The notes below the pieces were generated by a model, which saw only the letters and a list, made by a program, of their open reading frames with translations, was not told the origin of the DNA and ran no database searches. Position numbers and translations under genes: made by a program. DNA of 64,000 nucleotides from JAJKIP01 sp037200685 (GTDB lineage Bacteria > Bacteroidota > Bacteroidia > Chitinophagales > Chitinophagaceae): positions 124,001 to 188,000 of the forward strand of contig JBBCIG010000005.1 of the NCBI GenBank assembly GCA_037200685.1, in the 5' to 3' direction. Of this stretch, positions 39,301-46,468 are shown piece after piece (the stretch's first letter is position 1; the number at the start of each line of letters is the position of its first letter).

Positions 39301-40648
39301 ACTTCCATTGGAACTGGATAACATAGTCTACCTGTTAGTAAGCCCTACAAACAATTTTGTAAGCGACTATACCGAAGTACCGATGGCATTGAATGGCACT
39401 GATTGGGAAACAACGTATGATTTCAACAGCGGAGATTATTATACGTTCGCAACAAATGATGCCTGTGTATCTTCTGCACCATTGTTAACTGCGTATGGTG
39501 TTGATGTAGCGGCTTCGGCAAATAAATGTTATGTAAACGGATGGATATATTTCAGGGACCCGGTAGATAATACCAAATTCATCGCAGCTGTTTATGACCC
39601 TTCAGGTTTAATAGACCGCAGCCTTATCAACGCTACAGTGGACGTGAACTCTGCATTTGCTGCTATCGGTAAAGGAAATTCGGTCAAAGCTTCCCGCCTG
39701 ATGAGAAGAATGCTGCAGTTGGATTGCGCCAGTTGCTATGATGCAATGAGTAACCCGATGCCAAATTTCACGGTAAGGATGTTCTATTCGCCGGATGAAA
39801 AATCAGATGCGGAATCAGTAGAGACGAATAATATGGAAGCCATCAAAACCGCGAATGGTATTACCGATCCGCATCTATTTAAATGGTTCAAAGCATCGGG
39901 TAAAACTGTAAACGATGTGGTGACCGGTCTTACTCCTTCGGGCATCAGTGCCGGCGGCCAGGAATGGGCGGATGGTGTATTGCCTGTGGGACAATTAAAC
40001 GGCGTTGATTATATTGATTTCGTTGGGATCAACAGCTTCTCCACTTTTGGTGGTATCTGGAATGTGAATTCAAATTCCGTTCTTCCTGTTACGGGACTTG
40101 ATGTGCAGGCGGTACCGATGAATGGTATTTATATTAAAGTAAACTGGAGTACGCTTACTGAAATTAATAATGCTGGTTTCGAGGTACAACGAAGCGTTGA
40201 CGGAAGGACTTTTAATAGTATCGCCAGTGCAGCAGGTAACGGTACCACTTCATCTATTTCCCGTTACTCGGTAAATGATAATAATGTTACGCCTGGTGTT
40301 ATATATTATTATCGTATCCGGCAGATAGATATAGACGGCCGCAGCATGTATTCGAAAATCGTAACGGCGCAATTAAAGCCGGGCGATATGTATGTGACGG
40401 TGATGCCGAACCCAGTTAACACTACCCTGCAATTACAGGTAATTACCGACAGGCAACAACCCGTGCAGGTAACATTTACGGATGTACTCGGGCAGTCGCT
40501 GGACAGCCGGAAATTATATATACCCGCCGGGGGAAGTATTACACCAATAGATGTATCAAAATACAGCAACGGCACTTATTTTATCCGCATCATGCGGGAG
40601 AATGGGGCTGCTATAACAAAGAAATTTATTATACAGAAGAATTTATAA
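30320..40648 (+). CDS. Giant (3442-residue) beta-helix / LamG-repeat T9SS-sorted protein
   Basis: A cell-surface giant. Signal peptide 1-30, then a right-handed parallel beta-helix (about 35-560; SLRQAILDANADAAAPHTITF is a typical cap). Six tandem units of roughly 400 residues begin near residues 588, 1000, 1402, 1801, 2209 and 2635. Each unit starts G(P/V)...VWLRSD/WLRADD, has a concanavalin/LamG-like domain ending YLALKYGITL, a conserved GIGRDD...YQKQSRS motif and a second beta-sandwich with RMPRVWKVDKTNW and DGAYFTF. This resembles the DUF8202-LamG arrangement (recalled). A final part (about 3050-3250) leads into an FN3-like module (about 3254-3350) and a sorting domain (VMPNPVNTTLQL) that differs from the cassette of its neighbours. 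Likely adhesin or surface filament; ligand unknown. A terminator follows. Confidence 0.92.
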   Translation: MKTKSNLFPAAFIRFFTVLIFLVTTSLAHATGFTVTNGNNAGAGSLRQAILDANADAAAPHTITFTYAGVINITASLPTITRQVTIDGGSTITLSAPGGDNAVAIIVLGAGADNSIIRNMAIRNTGLEGVLLTVALTGITVDNVTVSQTAANYLNYGLRAAGAVTNLTVKNFVVTQLQDKLYGIRIMGAATNVMIDGYNISAGSGQSGAGVFFDAAVNGLTVKNSTIDMDDPATTDDGDYGIYFKAAVNNLTVDNCIFKSNEIASLYFYSGALTNVSVINSKFYNTAGYTQHSDILTSVNTTISNFTANNNIFDADQLNTTDDADYGIYFNSSSVQSATITNNTFNEYDADAIFFYGTVYNFDNILIKGNTFTKNGNGSNGQGGIYIFARNNTSDGGPVLITENTFSESNGNAILIHSGSTTSYVLPNFTISKNIIYNTKTAYGVIRPQYVNNVVITQNSIYGNAGAGIELTTNGNCKYENTLAPVINSSAETAAGIYDVNITLPAACGSGNCSVEVFSTPAGTPGIGGQHYVVTKTGLSAGVQTMTGITGAFPEITAAPYGVWTITYKVNNTCGTSEFSNKKAIKVNGPAGVSNGISVWLRSDEITVNNADPTASGLTITGWDEFSGSGSPSASTIVNDPRTKLNGINFNPVADMDNDVIRGGLANSSTWLATPAFTSVAVFNPLSITAAGDRYYTLFSQAGQDYTTNAASLEFYKPAASTVQTYRGNALLNPAISGIVEDRPGVFTSATTATDHTLYYNGASKGTAAYNKGNLAVSQWFIGGGYTTGWTSASETDFAEVFTYNRTLTAIELQKVQSYMALKYAIPMKQNYVLSSGTQVWDVTANATYSKEIGALVKDNVSVLHQKQAKAFHTDEVLTVALGSAIAPANNNNTATITNDLSVFMWGNDSTATTYTQAFTAGTYSTLRMPRVWKVQKINWADQNIIMQVTGSKANNYLLISSDPTFATITQELPLTATGTITLSSSLFTNGIYFTFGRHQKAPGGVAPGLSVWVKADEGANLTGTNITTWEDQGPSQRIWTLSGTNATPWISSSINYNPAVQFATNYFTYPQFTQSFTAGEIFSTQSSGINNVVSFPWQLGGSSGATGVVYRYTDNNMYLHFGTNARRQFSYAPKDLSLPAILNVSSAANLWTASLDAKTYSTAAYATSFAQALTLNYIGAGHNSAFNGLLPEVIEYNRKLSATERQQVNTYLAIRYGITLDQTSAYDYLASDGTTTMWKASDNGVYKNNIAGIGRDDIGSLHQKQSRSINTAGSGNLIAVANGTTLAVSNDANTDSVDNNKSFLTWGDNAGAVTYTTPVTANNVTLRMPRVWKADKTNWASGNITIKLFAGVTNTYLLISNTDGTFATIDQELAMNTDSTITINSDLLPDGAFFTFGKQLKGPGYVNSGITLWLRADDNVSTVDHWGDYSGNDNDALQATAASQPVFTAPSVNFNPAFDFDGSADYMDIVSNAGISGTNQFTVVTVQMRNSVGGNDAMLSQQGIATNTFSSFFANTNQYAITATNTGAFVSTTTYPTANIPFLNATTRGAANLFSLYRNGAPDGTGTGAYNFLSLGLRVGNRGASGDMPFDGHINEEIVYNRTLTAPELQQVNSYLALKYGITLNSGGTDYIATDGTTKMWTVAKNGIYKNNIAGIGRDDKTDLYQKQSRSSNDTLITIAAGASVAATNQANASSLDEMSFFTWADNNLATTYTVPVSSTANATFRMPRVWKVDRTNWNDQDITVKVLPGGDRYLLVNTTDPTFGAGTLEFAITPATYSTTLNSSNIPDGAYFTIATKIVGPACVNAGIVAWLRSDYAAAADSWVDFSGNQINATQTTVANQPLAVDGGLNYNTALKFDGVADYLQIPQAAITGKFPAGNAARTIIGVGNPLSAIAYQTVFTYGTATANQASGLLSLAQVGVFEASGPANNIIGTANSFLANKSTIISGRYVGGGNTLASLYVNSLTANASGNRNWATTLSAQGSQIGKYVGSTNYWNGNIGEVIVYNRNLTDPEFQRVSSYLGLKYGITLDQTIATDYIASNGTTMMWKASDNTGYNKRITGIGRDDCTNLYQKQSLSVDTGIVAMAIGDAVQTSNTANTNSIANNDSYFVFADNGLSAQYNVNISGSTDFTARMSRIWKVDKTNWADAAVTFKLTGGSDKIYMLVSTDAIFDATDAAYQLDAFGNTGITTDQIPDGAYFTFAKLLLGPGYVNTGVQLWLRADDNVSAADTWYDYSGNDNDATQATAANQPVLTAAVTNYNPGFVFDGTNDNMTLDITKMPAGTVARTLIGVGTPGIVTGTHYMMGWGTAATSQHTSLMNLGTTGFLGGYSDDVTSAGLAVANTPEEMFGTWAGTAGAANLYSKMKLLSGPTNKSWNTGATGAVIGSRVPAGTETWNGSLVEAVVYNRAVTTAERQRITSYLATKYGYTIDQTTPNDYVATDWNGATGTKYWDATANAAYKNNITGIGRDDKTAQYQRQSRSVNTANFGNMVAIGLTGIAATNQANTNTFTSDLSFLVWGDDAAVGTKQTEYPASLNASGCSKITRLQREWKVQKTGNVSDLQMQFFLAGQVPNSTGQSDLKLLIDDDNDFSNGGTTIIDAAAYDATTQTVTFSGVDFTSVQYFTLVIDLTNQGPGGVLTNLNMWYRADKAVTTGTGVSLWADQSASAKDVTQATTTSQPVYNSASNLINFNPNLSFDGTNDVLANAAVSHSAAASGEDIFAVVLPNAVAGTQNVVGLGTVANTNNTTESRYTANKVEYGAGAGFASITNAATSNGIVQIANANRTGAGAANLLLNGTSVVSGTLSVFNTFNQLNIGSRRFAAANSQFFNGQIAEVAIYNRQLSLTERQEVASYFAIKYGITLPHNYLDASANVLWSIATNTGYNNNITGIGRDDCSGLHQKESKSVNTAEALVTLGNQASIATSNATNTNSMNNNTALLTGDNNANRTVWTATGAPTNRQRIARTWRVQETNAVSTVTVQVPANSSALTVKLPLELDNIVYLLVSPTNNFVSDYTEVPMALNGTDWETTYDFNSGDYYTFATNDACVSSAPLLTAYGVDVAASANKCYVNGWIYFRDPVDNTKFIAAVYDPSGLIDRSLINATVDVNSAFAAIGKGNSVKASRLMRRMLQLDCASCYDAMSNPMPNFTVRMFYSPDEKSDAESVETNNMEAIKTANGITDPHLFKWFKASGKTVNDVVTGLTPSGISAGGQEWADGVLPVGQLNGVDYIDFVGINSFSTFGGIWNVNSNSVLPVTGLDVQAVPMNGIYIKVNWSTLTEINNAGFEVQRSVDGRTFNSIASAAGNGTTSSISRYSVNDNNVTPGVIYYYRIRQIDIDGRSMYSKIVTAQLKPGDMYVTVMPNPVNTTLQLQVITDRQQPVQVTFTDVLGQSLDSRKLYIPAGGSITPIDVSKYSNGTYFIRIMRENGAAITKKFIIQKNL

Positions 40649-40669
40649 GATCCAAATCTATGGAAAAAC

Positions 40670-40702
40670 AAAGCCTGTGAATGCTCTCATTTGCGGGCTT
40701 TT
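40670..40702 (+). terminator. Intrinsic terminator after giant gene
   Basis: AGCCTGTGAATG pairs with CATTTGCGGGCT (with G-T pairs) around CTCT, then TTTTCC. Moderately strong. Confidence 0.7.
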
Positions 40703-40737
40703 CCTGTCAAACGATAAAGGGAGAACTATGAAAATCC

Positions 40738-40800
40738 AAAAAAATCTATTTCTATTTAGAAGATAATCTAAAGTACTTCTGAGTTATTCATAGTTTCTTG
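40738..40800 (+). promoter_or_regulatory. Element A, copy 4 (worn)
   Basis: TTCTATTTAGAAGATAATCT, then GAGTTATTCATAGTTTCTTG. The order of motifs is kept but the T-rich block is short. It precedes a tiny worn frame and then the 41102-42202 pair. The 453-bp gap otherwise holds the terminator and the relic below. Confidence 0.5.
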
Positions 40801-40892
40801 CGTTGATTATTGAAGGATACATGATAAAGGCTGTTGTGATTATAGCAGCTTCTTATTATGTACCGGATACAATACATCCGTATCGCGAAATT

Positions 40893-41066
40893 ATGAAACC
40901 CAATTCTTCAATCTTCAGCGTTCTTCTTTGTATTGACGGCAACAGTGCGGGCACAATCGTATTGGCGCAGGGTAATGTTATCAATTCCGCTATTACGAAT
41001 ACTACTATTACCACTTTCAATTTTACACAGTCCGAAACAACAATTCATAATTCTAAATTGAAATAA
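40893..41066 (+). pseudogene. Possible relic of a secreted-protein gene start
   Basis: From ATG 40893 the frame gives 57 residues (MKPNSSIFSVLLCIDG..., later LAQGNVINSAITN). Shifting frame by one near 40920 instead gives a typical signal-peptide end (FFVLTATVRAQS). This suggests a frameshifted start of a lost secreted gene, placed where such genes usually begin after element A. It could be a functional small exported peptide instead. Confidence 0.35.
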
Positions 41067-41101
41067 ACAAGCTATCGATTATTTTTTAAAATCACATCCC
41101 T

Positions 41102-42019
41102 ATGAAAAAACAATTAATGCTCTTAATTTCCATCGCCTGTTTTTTAACTGCGCATGTGTTTGCCCAAAATGGTAACACAGGTATTGGTACCACTCAGCCG
41201 GGCAGTAAGCTAACCGTGAATGGATCCTTCGCCGGTACTTACAGTAATATTACCGCTATCACTTATTCCATGACTGCGGCGGATTATTACCTCGCCTGGA
41301 ATGGCGCCTCCAATGGTACTATTACATTGCCTGCATACAATACCGCAGTAAGCCCCGCCACTACCATCAAAGGCAGGATGTACTATATAAAGAATACCAG
41401 TACATCTTCTGCCCTTACTGTAGCGGCGAACGGTACTGAAAAACTCGACAACCAAACCGGCGCTGCTGTCGCCAGCATTTCATTGCCGTCTGGTTACATC
41501 GCTATTATCATCAGCACAGGCGTATTAAGCGCTACCGGCACTACCTGGGAAGTAGCGCTGATCAATTCTTCCGCTGTAGCATCTTCAGGTATTACTTCTT
41601 TAAGAGTATATATGAATAGCTACTCAATAAGTGGTAGCGGTGGTTCTACTCAACTTAGTATCCAGGGTACCAGTTTCAATACTATTACCGGAAGCACTAT
41701 TGGAGCTAATAATATTACCCTGCCTGCCGGTACGTATAGGGTTACACTCACTAACTCGGGTGATTTTATAACGGGTGCCGGCCAGGGAGCTTCTCTATTA
41801 TCTACGCTGTTTGTTAGTGGAAGCGCTTACCAGAAACTTGCTGCTTCAGAAATAACTGGCCCATTTATTTCTGTTCCTGCATCCAATTCAGGCTCGGCTA
41901 TTCTTACATTGGCGGCATCGGGCACCATACATTTTATAAATAGCTGTTCTGCATCTGGCGGCTTTAATGGTGGAGCAGGTTCTGCAAATACGGCGGCAAG
42001 CGTGGAGAAACTTCAATAA
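41102..42019 (+). CDS. Exported fibre-like protein with C1q/TNF-like C-terminal region
   Basis: A 305-residue protein with signal peptide 1-21 (ending HVFAQ). The N-terminus has NGNTGIGTTQPGSKLTVNG, a motif widespread in Bacteroidota tail-fibre-like and peptidase-G2-like surface proteins. The rest is beta-rich, and the C-terminal ~140 residues (SLRVYMNSYS, ITLPAGTYRVTLTNSGDF, AILTLAASGTIHFIN) look like a C1q/TNF-type jelly roll. There is no T9SS sorting domain, unlike its neighbours, so it may be periplasmic, surface-attached by another route, or a partner of the 42202 product. Function unknown. Confidence 0.75.
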   Translation: MKKQLMLLISIACFLTAHVFAQNGNTGIGTTQPGSKLTVNGSFAGTYSNITAITYSMTAADYYLAWNGASNGTITLPAYNTAVSPATTIKGRMYYIKNTSTSSALTVAANGTEKLDNQTGAAVASISLPSGYIAIIISTGVLSATGTTWEVALINSSAVASSGITSLRVYMNSYSISGSGGSTQLSIQGTSFNTITGSTIGANNITLPAGTYRVTLTNSGDFITGAGQGASLLSTLFVSGSAYQKLAASEITGPFISVPASNSGSAILTLAASGTIHFINSCSASGGFNGGAGSANTAASVEKLQ

Positions 42020-42039
42020 AACATTTTCGAAATTGATAA

Positions 42040-42165
42040 CCTGTACGATGCACAAAGAGCGGAACGATGAAGGCCCGATAGCTATCGGGTGCGCTGTCCC
42101 GATATACATCGGGATTTCGCTTCGCTTAACAACAGACGATGCCATATGCATAGCAGCTCGTAACA
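42040..42165. repeat. Interspersed hairpin repeat C, copy 3
   Basis: Contains a perfect palindrome CCCGATAGCTATCGGG (42074-42089) and a second hairpin TCCCGATATACATCGGGA (42097-42114), followed by TTTCGCTTCGCTTAAC. It matches the core of the 11619 copy. It lies between two probably co-transcribed genes, so it would be in the message as a stable structure. Confidence 0.65.
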
Positions 42166-42201
42166 AAAAATAAAGTAACCAGGATTGTTTAATTCAATAC
42201 T

Positions 42202-43743
42202 ATGAAAAAAATACTTACTTCCATCGCATTGCTGGTAACTATTATATGCACGGCGCAGGATAACCTGCTAAGCGATGTATATAATACAGGCGGAACGATA
42301 TCAGATTATGGCCTTACTACCCGTGTGGTGACTTATCCTGTGAGCGGTGTAGGTTATCTTTCCACATTGGGCGGCGTCTTTGAACATTACGGGCCAACCA
42401 ACAATGGGAGTGGAGTAGGTACGCTGGATGTGATGGGACATTTTGATGCGACAGGAGGCCGGGATGATTTTTACGGGCCGGGTGGTAGCGCCGGTGCGCA
42501 ACAAATAACCGGCAATACAGCGCCGACATTTGGTATCCTCAATTTCAATAACGGCAGCGCCAGCCAGTTGAATATTTTAAATACAATGGGTATTAATGTA
42601 GCGGGGCAGGCGAACTATCTTAATGGTATTACTACAACAGTACGCAGTAATACATCCGCAGGTGCGATGCGATTTAATGCAGGCGCTTTTTATACTGGTT
42701 CTGTAAATAATATATTAACAACTGCCGGCGCTGATGCACAGCATGTGAATGGTTATGTTGGTAAAACCGGTAATACTTCTTTTATATACCCGGTAGGTTC
42801 CGGTACGGATGCAAGGTCGCTGCAAATAAGTGCGCCTTCATCAGCAACGGATGAATATGATGTAGCGTGGATAGCAGGCAATCCTTCAAGCACCGGCGAC
42901 CCTTCTAATGGCAATGTTTTTCATCCTATTACTTCTGTTACCGGCCCTATTATTTCTGTTAGTCCGGTGGGGCAATGGGATTGGGTCCCTGTGAGTGGAA
43001 CGGGAGCAGGTCTTACGATTACGGTATCAATACCCAATATGACAGCCTTTGCTGCTACTGCGAACTTGAGACTTGTCGGCTGGAATGGTAGTACATGGAT
43101 CGATCTTAGCGGAACCGCGACGGCGAGTGGAAATAATGAAAATAATATACTTGCGGGTACGATGATCGCTGGTATTACAGCGATTGGCATAGGGAGTATT
43201 TCATTTCCATTGCCTCTTACATTAGTAAGCTTTGATGCGGTGAAGCAAGGCGTCAATACCAGTTTGCTAAAATGGGTGACTGTTAGTGAATCTAACACGG
43301 CCGGCTTTATGGCTGAACATAGTGTTGACGGAATACATTACTCGGTGATAGGTGTAGTATTAGCAGCCGGCAACAGTAATACCCTATTAAATTATAGTCT
43401 TGTGCATAACAATCCCGCCCGGGCTGTTAATTATTATCGGTTAAAAATGATAGATATAGATGGGCGGTTTACTTATTCGCCGGTGCGGATACTGAATTTT
43501 AATAATGCAGTTAGTGTGATCGTCGCTTATCCTAATCCTGCGACAAACCGGTTGGTAATAACGGGTATAGAAGCGGGCATGCAATTAAGATTGGTAAATG
43601 CATGGGGCCAGCTATTGATAAATATGTCGTCAACCGGGAACACGATGCAGGTAGATATAGAGAAGTTACCCTCTTCGACATATGTATTGCAGGTAGTGCG
43701 GAAAGGAGAGGTGGTACATACGATTAAAATAGTAAAGGAGTAA
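42202..43743 (+). CDS. T9SS-sorted secreted beta-rich protein
   Basis: A 513-residue cargo. Signal peptide 1-18 (IICTAQ). Residues 20-325 are a beta-rich region of unknown type; repeated short motifs (NNGSGVGTLDVMGHF, YVGKTGNTSFIYPVGSGTDAR) resemble Bacteroidota surface proteins with per-residue Gly/Thr/Asn strands. It is followed by the shared FN3-like module (about 333-430, LPLTLVSFDAVKQG) and a type A sorting domain (about 435-513, AYPNPATNRLVITGIEAG). It lies 180 bp after the 41102 gene with no terminator between, so they probably form one operon behind element A copy 4. Confidence 0.88.
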   Translation: MKKILTSIALLVTIICTAQDNLLSDVYNTGGTISDYGLTTRVVTYPVSGVGYLSTLGGVFEHYGPTNNGSGVGTLDVMGHFDATGGRDDFYGPGGSAGAQQITGNTAPTFGILNFNNGSASQLNILNTMGINVAGQANYLNGITTTVRSNTSAGAMRFNAGAFYTGSVNNILTTAGADAQHVNGYVGKTGNTSFIYPVGSGTDARSLQISAPSSATDEYDVAWIAGNPSSTGDPSNGNVFHPITSVTGPIISVSPVGQWDWVPVSGTGAGLTITVSIPNMTAFAATANLRLVGWNGSTWIDLSGTATASGNNENNILAGTMIAGITAIGIGSISFPLPLTLVSFDAVKQGVNTSLLKWVTVSESNTAGFMAEHSVDGIHYSVIGVVLAAGNSNTLLNYSLVHNNPARAVNYYRLKMIDIDGRFTYSPVRILNFNNAVSVIVAYPNPATNRLVITGIEAGMQLRLVNAWGQLLINMSSTGNTMQVDIEKLPSSTYVLQVVRKGEVVHTIKIVKE

Positions 43744-43917
43744 GCTTAGTCTGCCGTAAAAAGTAAAAAAATATACATACATCCGCGCTAGATTTAATGT
43801 GAATCTTTTTGAGCCAATGTAATTCTTACTACTGCATAAAAAATAATTATACTATTCAAAACTTTTGATTTATATCAGTAAGTATTTTCTAAAGCTGTTC
43901 AAAATGAAAGCAACATT

Positions 43918-43997
43918 CAAAAAATAGAAAGATATCTACTCTTTTTGGATAGCGATTTATAAAATAACTCATCATCTTATTGTTTTTTTTACAGTTC
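43918..43997 (+). promoter_or_regulatory. Element A, copy 5
   Basis: AAATAGAAAGATATCTACT, CTTTTTGGATAG, then CATCTTATTGTTTTTTTTAC. Good match over the whole length. It leads the 44273 unit. The 170 bp before it show nothing. Confidence 0.7.
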
Positions 43998-44065
43998 TTA
44001 AAAGTCCTATCCTTTTATTGACCATTACTTAGTGTCAGGTTACACTTATCCTTTTATCCTATCAT

Positions 44066-44122
44066 CCATTATCTTTTAAACTCTTGATATTTTCTCACAG
44101 AGAATTTGTCTTTTAAAAAAGC
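44066..44122 (+). promoter_or_regulatory. Degenerate element B in leader
   Basis: ATCCATTATCTTTTAAACTC matches the conserved start of element B (compare ATCCATTATTCTTTCGAA near 48948). The following hairpin is weak (TTCTC/GAGAA, then TTGTCTTTT). It lies 150-200 nt after the element A palindrome, the same order as in the intact leaders. The remaining leader to 44272 shows nothing else. Confidence 0.4.
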
Positions 44123-44272
44123 AATTTATCTGAATAGAAGGTTATTGCCTATTTCCAACTATTTGATTTTGAAAATATTATGAGTATGCGAGGCCACCAC
44201 TTCTGCTTAAATAAGTCTTATAGAAAAGGACATTTATTTAAATAGCTACCTGGACTTTTAAAAAAATAAACT

Positions 44273-46240
44273 ATGAATACAATTTGTACCCATATTGTAA
44301 GGGGTCGCTCTGGTTTCGCAAAAATAGCAGTGCTCTATTGCGCAATGATCGTTGGATCGTCAAACATTGCACGGGCGCAGTGCCTGGATTATCATGCCTG
44401 GCCGACGAACAGCGTCACTTTCTCCGCCAATCCTATATGCCCGGGTGTGCCCGTCACCATTTACTCCCAGTTAGCGAATTTAAGTGTATGTCTGGGCACA
44501 CGGGTACCTAGTGCCCGTGTCAATTGGTATATCGATGGAGTGTTGGTCGCCTCAACACCTTTCGATGCTTGTAACCTAACAAGGCTCACCTGGACCTTTT
44601 CGCCGGGTGCTCATAACGTTTTGGCCAGCTTTCCCGGAAAGGTCTGGTTCGAGGGATGTAATGCCTATACCGTAAACGCCTCCAAGGGCAATGTAAATAT
44701 TAATACTGGTGGCGCTCCTATAGGTGATATAGGCATCCCGGTATCCGGCTGTAGTGCATCAACGCTAAGTAATATCAATGTTACGTTGGGTGCAAGTGCA
44801 GTTAATTATAGTAGCGTATTATGGAGATCAAGCGGTACCGGCACTTTTACCAATGCCAATTCACTTACAGCAGCTACTTATAAGCCAAGTGTAGCAGATA
44901 GTATTGCCGGCAGTGTAAACCTGACGATGACTGCAAATGGTGTATGTTCGGGAACAGCATCCTCCTCCAAGATATTACCAATTGGCCGGCCTGTTACAAA
45001 TAGTACATCGATTAATGCTTACCAGGGATTATCCGTGCCCCTTAGCGGAAACCCATCAGGAGGCACATTCAGTGTCAGCAGCAGCAACGCATTTATAGCC
45101 GGTGGAAATATTCTCAGCATTACAGATGTTGATACGGTAAAATATAGTTATACAGCTCCTAATGGTTGTGTTGCGGATGAAATGCTGCCGCAAAGAGATT
45201 ATGGTAATTTACCAGGCACATGGCCGGTCGCCCGTGCTACTGTACTTCGTACGAATGCCGCCTGGTTGGGAGTAATTTCTGCTACAACAGAGGATGCTAC
45301 AAAAACCACCGATCCTGCTGATGGGTTTTCTATCAGCGGCGCTGCCGGCAGTGGATCGCAGGCAAATCCATTTCTTCTCGTTCATGGGTTTACTTATAAT
45401 TTTAATGTGAAAGTAAACGGCAGTGGTTCTTCGAAGCCCGTATATTGGGCTGTGTGGTATGATGCAAACGGTGACGGGGATTTTACAGACCCGGCTGATA
45501 TTTTTCAATCCGGTGTGACAAGTCATAACGGGCCGGTAAATGCAACACCTTTTAGCGTCAGCATTCCTGCGGGCACATTTACCAATGGAACTATTCGTGT
45601 AGCAGCTTCGGCGGTGAATGCAGGATTTACAAAAGCGATGAATGGTACTGTATCAATCGGCAATGGTGAAATAGAAGATTTTTATGTTAGTTATGATAAT
45701 GCGATTTCACTTCCATTATCACTTACAAGTTTTACTGCTGCTAAACAATCCAGCCGCAGTGTACTAAGCTGGACAACTTCCAGTGAAGAAAACACCCAAA
45801 ACTTTATACTGGAAAGAAGTACGAATGGCAATAATTATTTGTCCATAGGTATAATAGCCGCGGCAGGTAACAGTAGCGTAACTCTCCATTATAATTTTAC
45901 AGATAACAATCCTGCTGCCGGGGCAAATTATTACCGCTTAAAGATGACGGATATCGATGACAAATTTACTTACTCACCAATACGACTACTGAATTTTGGT
46001 GATGGTGTAAAAGTGATCGCTGTGTTTCCTAATCCTATAGTCGATATACTAACCATAACCGGGGCGGAAGCTGGGATGGACCTGCGATTGATAAATAGTA
46101 ATGGGCAGCAACTGATGCAAGTGAGGACAACAGGTAATACTATGCAGTTGGATATAAGTAAATTTTCATCTGGTTTATATGTATTACAGGTGAGTGCGAA
46201 AGGAGAGCTTATAAAAAATATAAAAGTATTGAAGCAATAA
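44273..46240 (+). CDS. Ig-like / GEVED / T9SS-sorted secreted protein
   Basis: A 655-residue cargo. A long signal peptide (1-36, hydrophobic IAVLYCAMIVGSS, ending ARAQ), an N-terminal Cys-containing domain (about 37-130, with CLDYHAWPTN), Ig-like segments (about 130-310), a GEVED domain (about 362-480, PVYWAVWYDANGDGDFTDPAD ... GNGEIEDFYVSY), the shared FN3-like module (about 485-575) and a type A sorting domain (about 580-655, VFPNPIVDILTITG). GEVED domains are common on secreted enzymes and adhesins and are of unproven function. Element A and a terminator flank the gene, so it is monocistronic. Confidence 0.9.
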   Translation: MNTICTHIVRGRSGFAKIAVLYCAMIVGSSNIARAQCLDYHAWPTNSVTFSANPICPGVPVTIYSQLANLSVCLGTRVPSARVNWYIDGVLVASTPFDACNLTRLTWTFSPGAHNVLASFPGKVWFEGCNAYTVNASKGNVNINTGGAPIGDIGIPVSGCSASTLSNINVTLGASAVNYSSVLWRSSGTGTFTNANSLTAATYKPSVADSIAGSVNLTMTANGVCSGTASSSKILPIGRPVTNSTSINAYQGLSVPLSGNPSGGTFSVSSSNAFIAGGNILSITDVDTVKYSYTAPNGCVADEMLPQRDYGNLPGTWPVARATVLRTNAAWLGVISATTEDATKTTDPADGFSISGAAGSGSQANPFLLVHGFTYNFNVKVNGSGSSKPVYWAVWYDANGDGDFTDPADIFQSGVTSHNGPVNATPFSVSIPAGTFTNGTIRVAASAVNAGFTKAMNGTVSIGNGEIEDFYVSYDNAISLPLSLTSFTAAKQSSRSVLSWTTSSEENTQNFILERSTNGNNYLSIGIIAAAGNSSVTLHYNFTDNNPAAGANYYRLKMTDIDDKFTYSPIRLLNFGDGVKVIAVFPNPIVDILTITGAEAGMDLRLINSNGQQLMQVRTTGNTMQLDISKFSSGLYVLQVSAKGELIKNIKVLKQ

Positions 46241-46258
46241 CCGGTTAAAAAAGTTAAG

Positions 46259-46302
46259 AGAAGCTGTTCCAAAGTGAAATTTTGGGGCAGCTTCTTTTTT
46301 AT
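46259..46302 (+). terminator. Intrinsic terminator
   Basis: AGAAGCTG pairs with CAGCTTCT, with further CC/GG pairs inside, followed by TTTTTT. It lies about 20 bp after the 44273 gene. Confidence 0.85.
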
Positions 46303-46359
46303 AAAAATTCCTTTCCCGATATTATAACCTGAACTCTTGAACAAGATGTTACATAAATA

Positions 46360-46440
46360 TAAATAGAAAAAAGTCTATTCTTTTTGGATAATCATCTAAT
46401 AGCTATCCACTATTCTTATTGTTCTTTTACTGCGCATTAT
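46360..46440 (+). promoter_or_regulatory. Element A, copy 6
   Basis: AAATAGAAAAAAGTCTATT, CTTTTTGGATAATCATCTA, then CTTATTGTTCTTTTACTG. It ends only about 30 bp before the start codon at 46469, with no element B in between. If it is a promoter, transcription must start in or just after its tail. Confidence 0.75.
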
Positions 46441-46468
46441 TATATCATATTTCCCCAATAACCATTTT

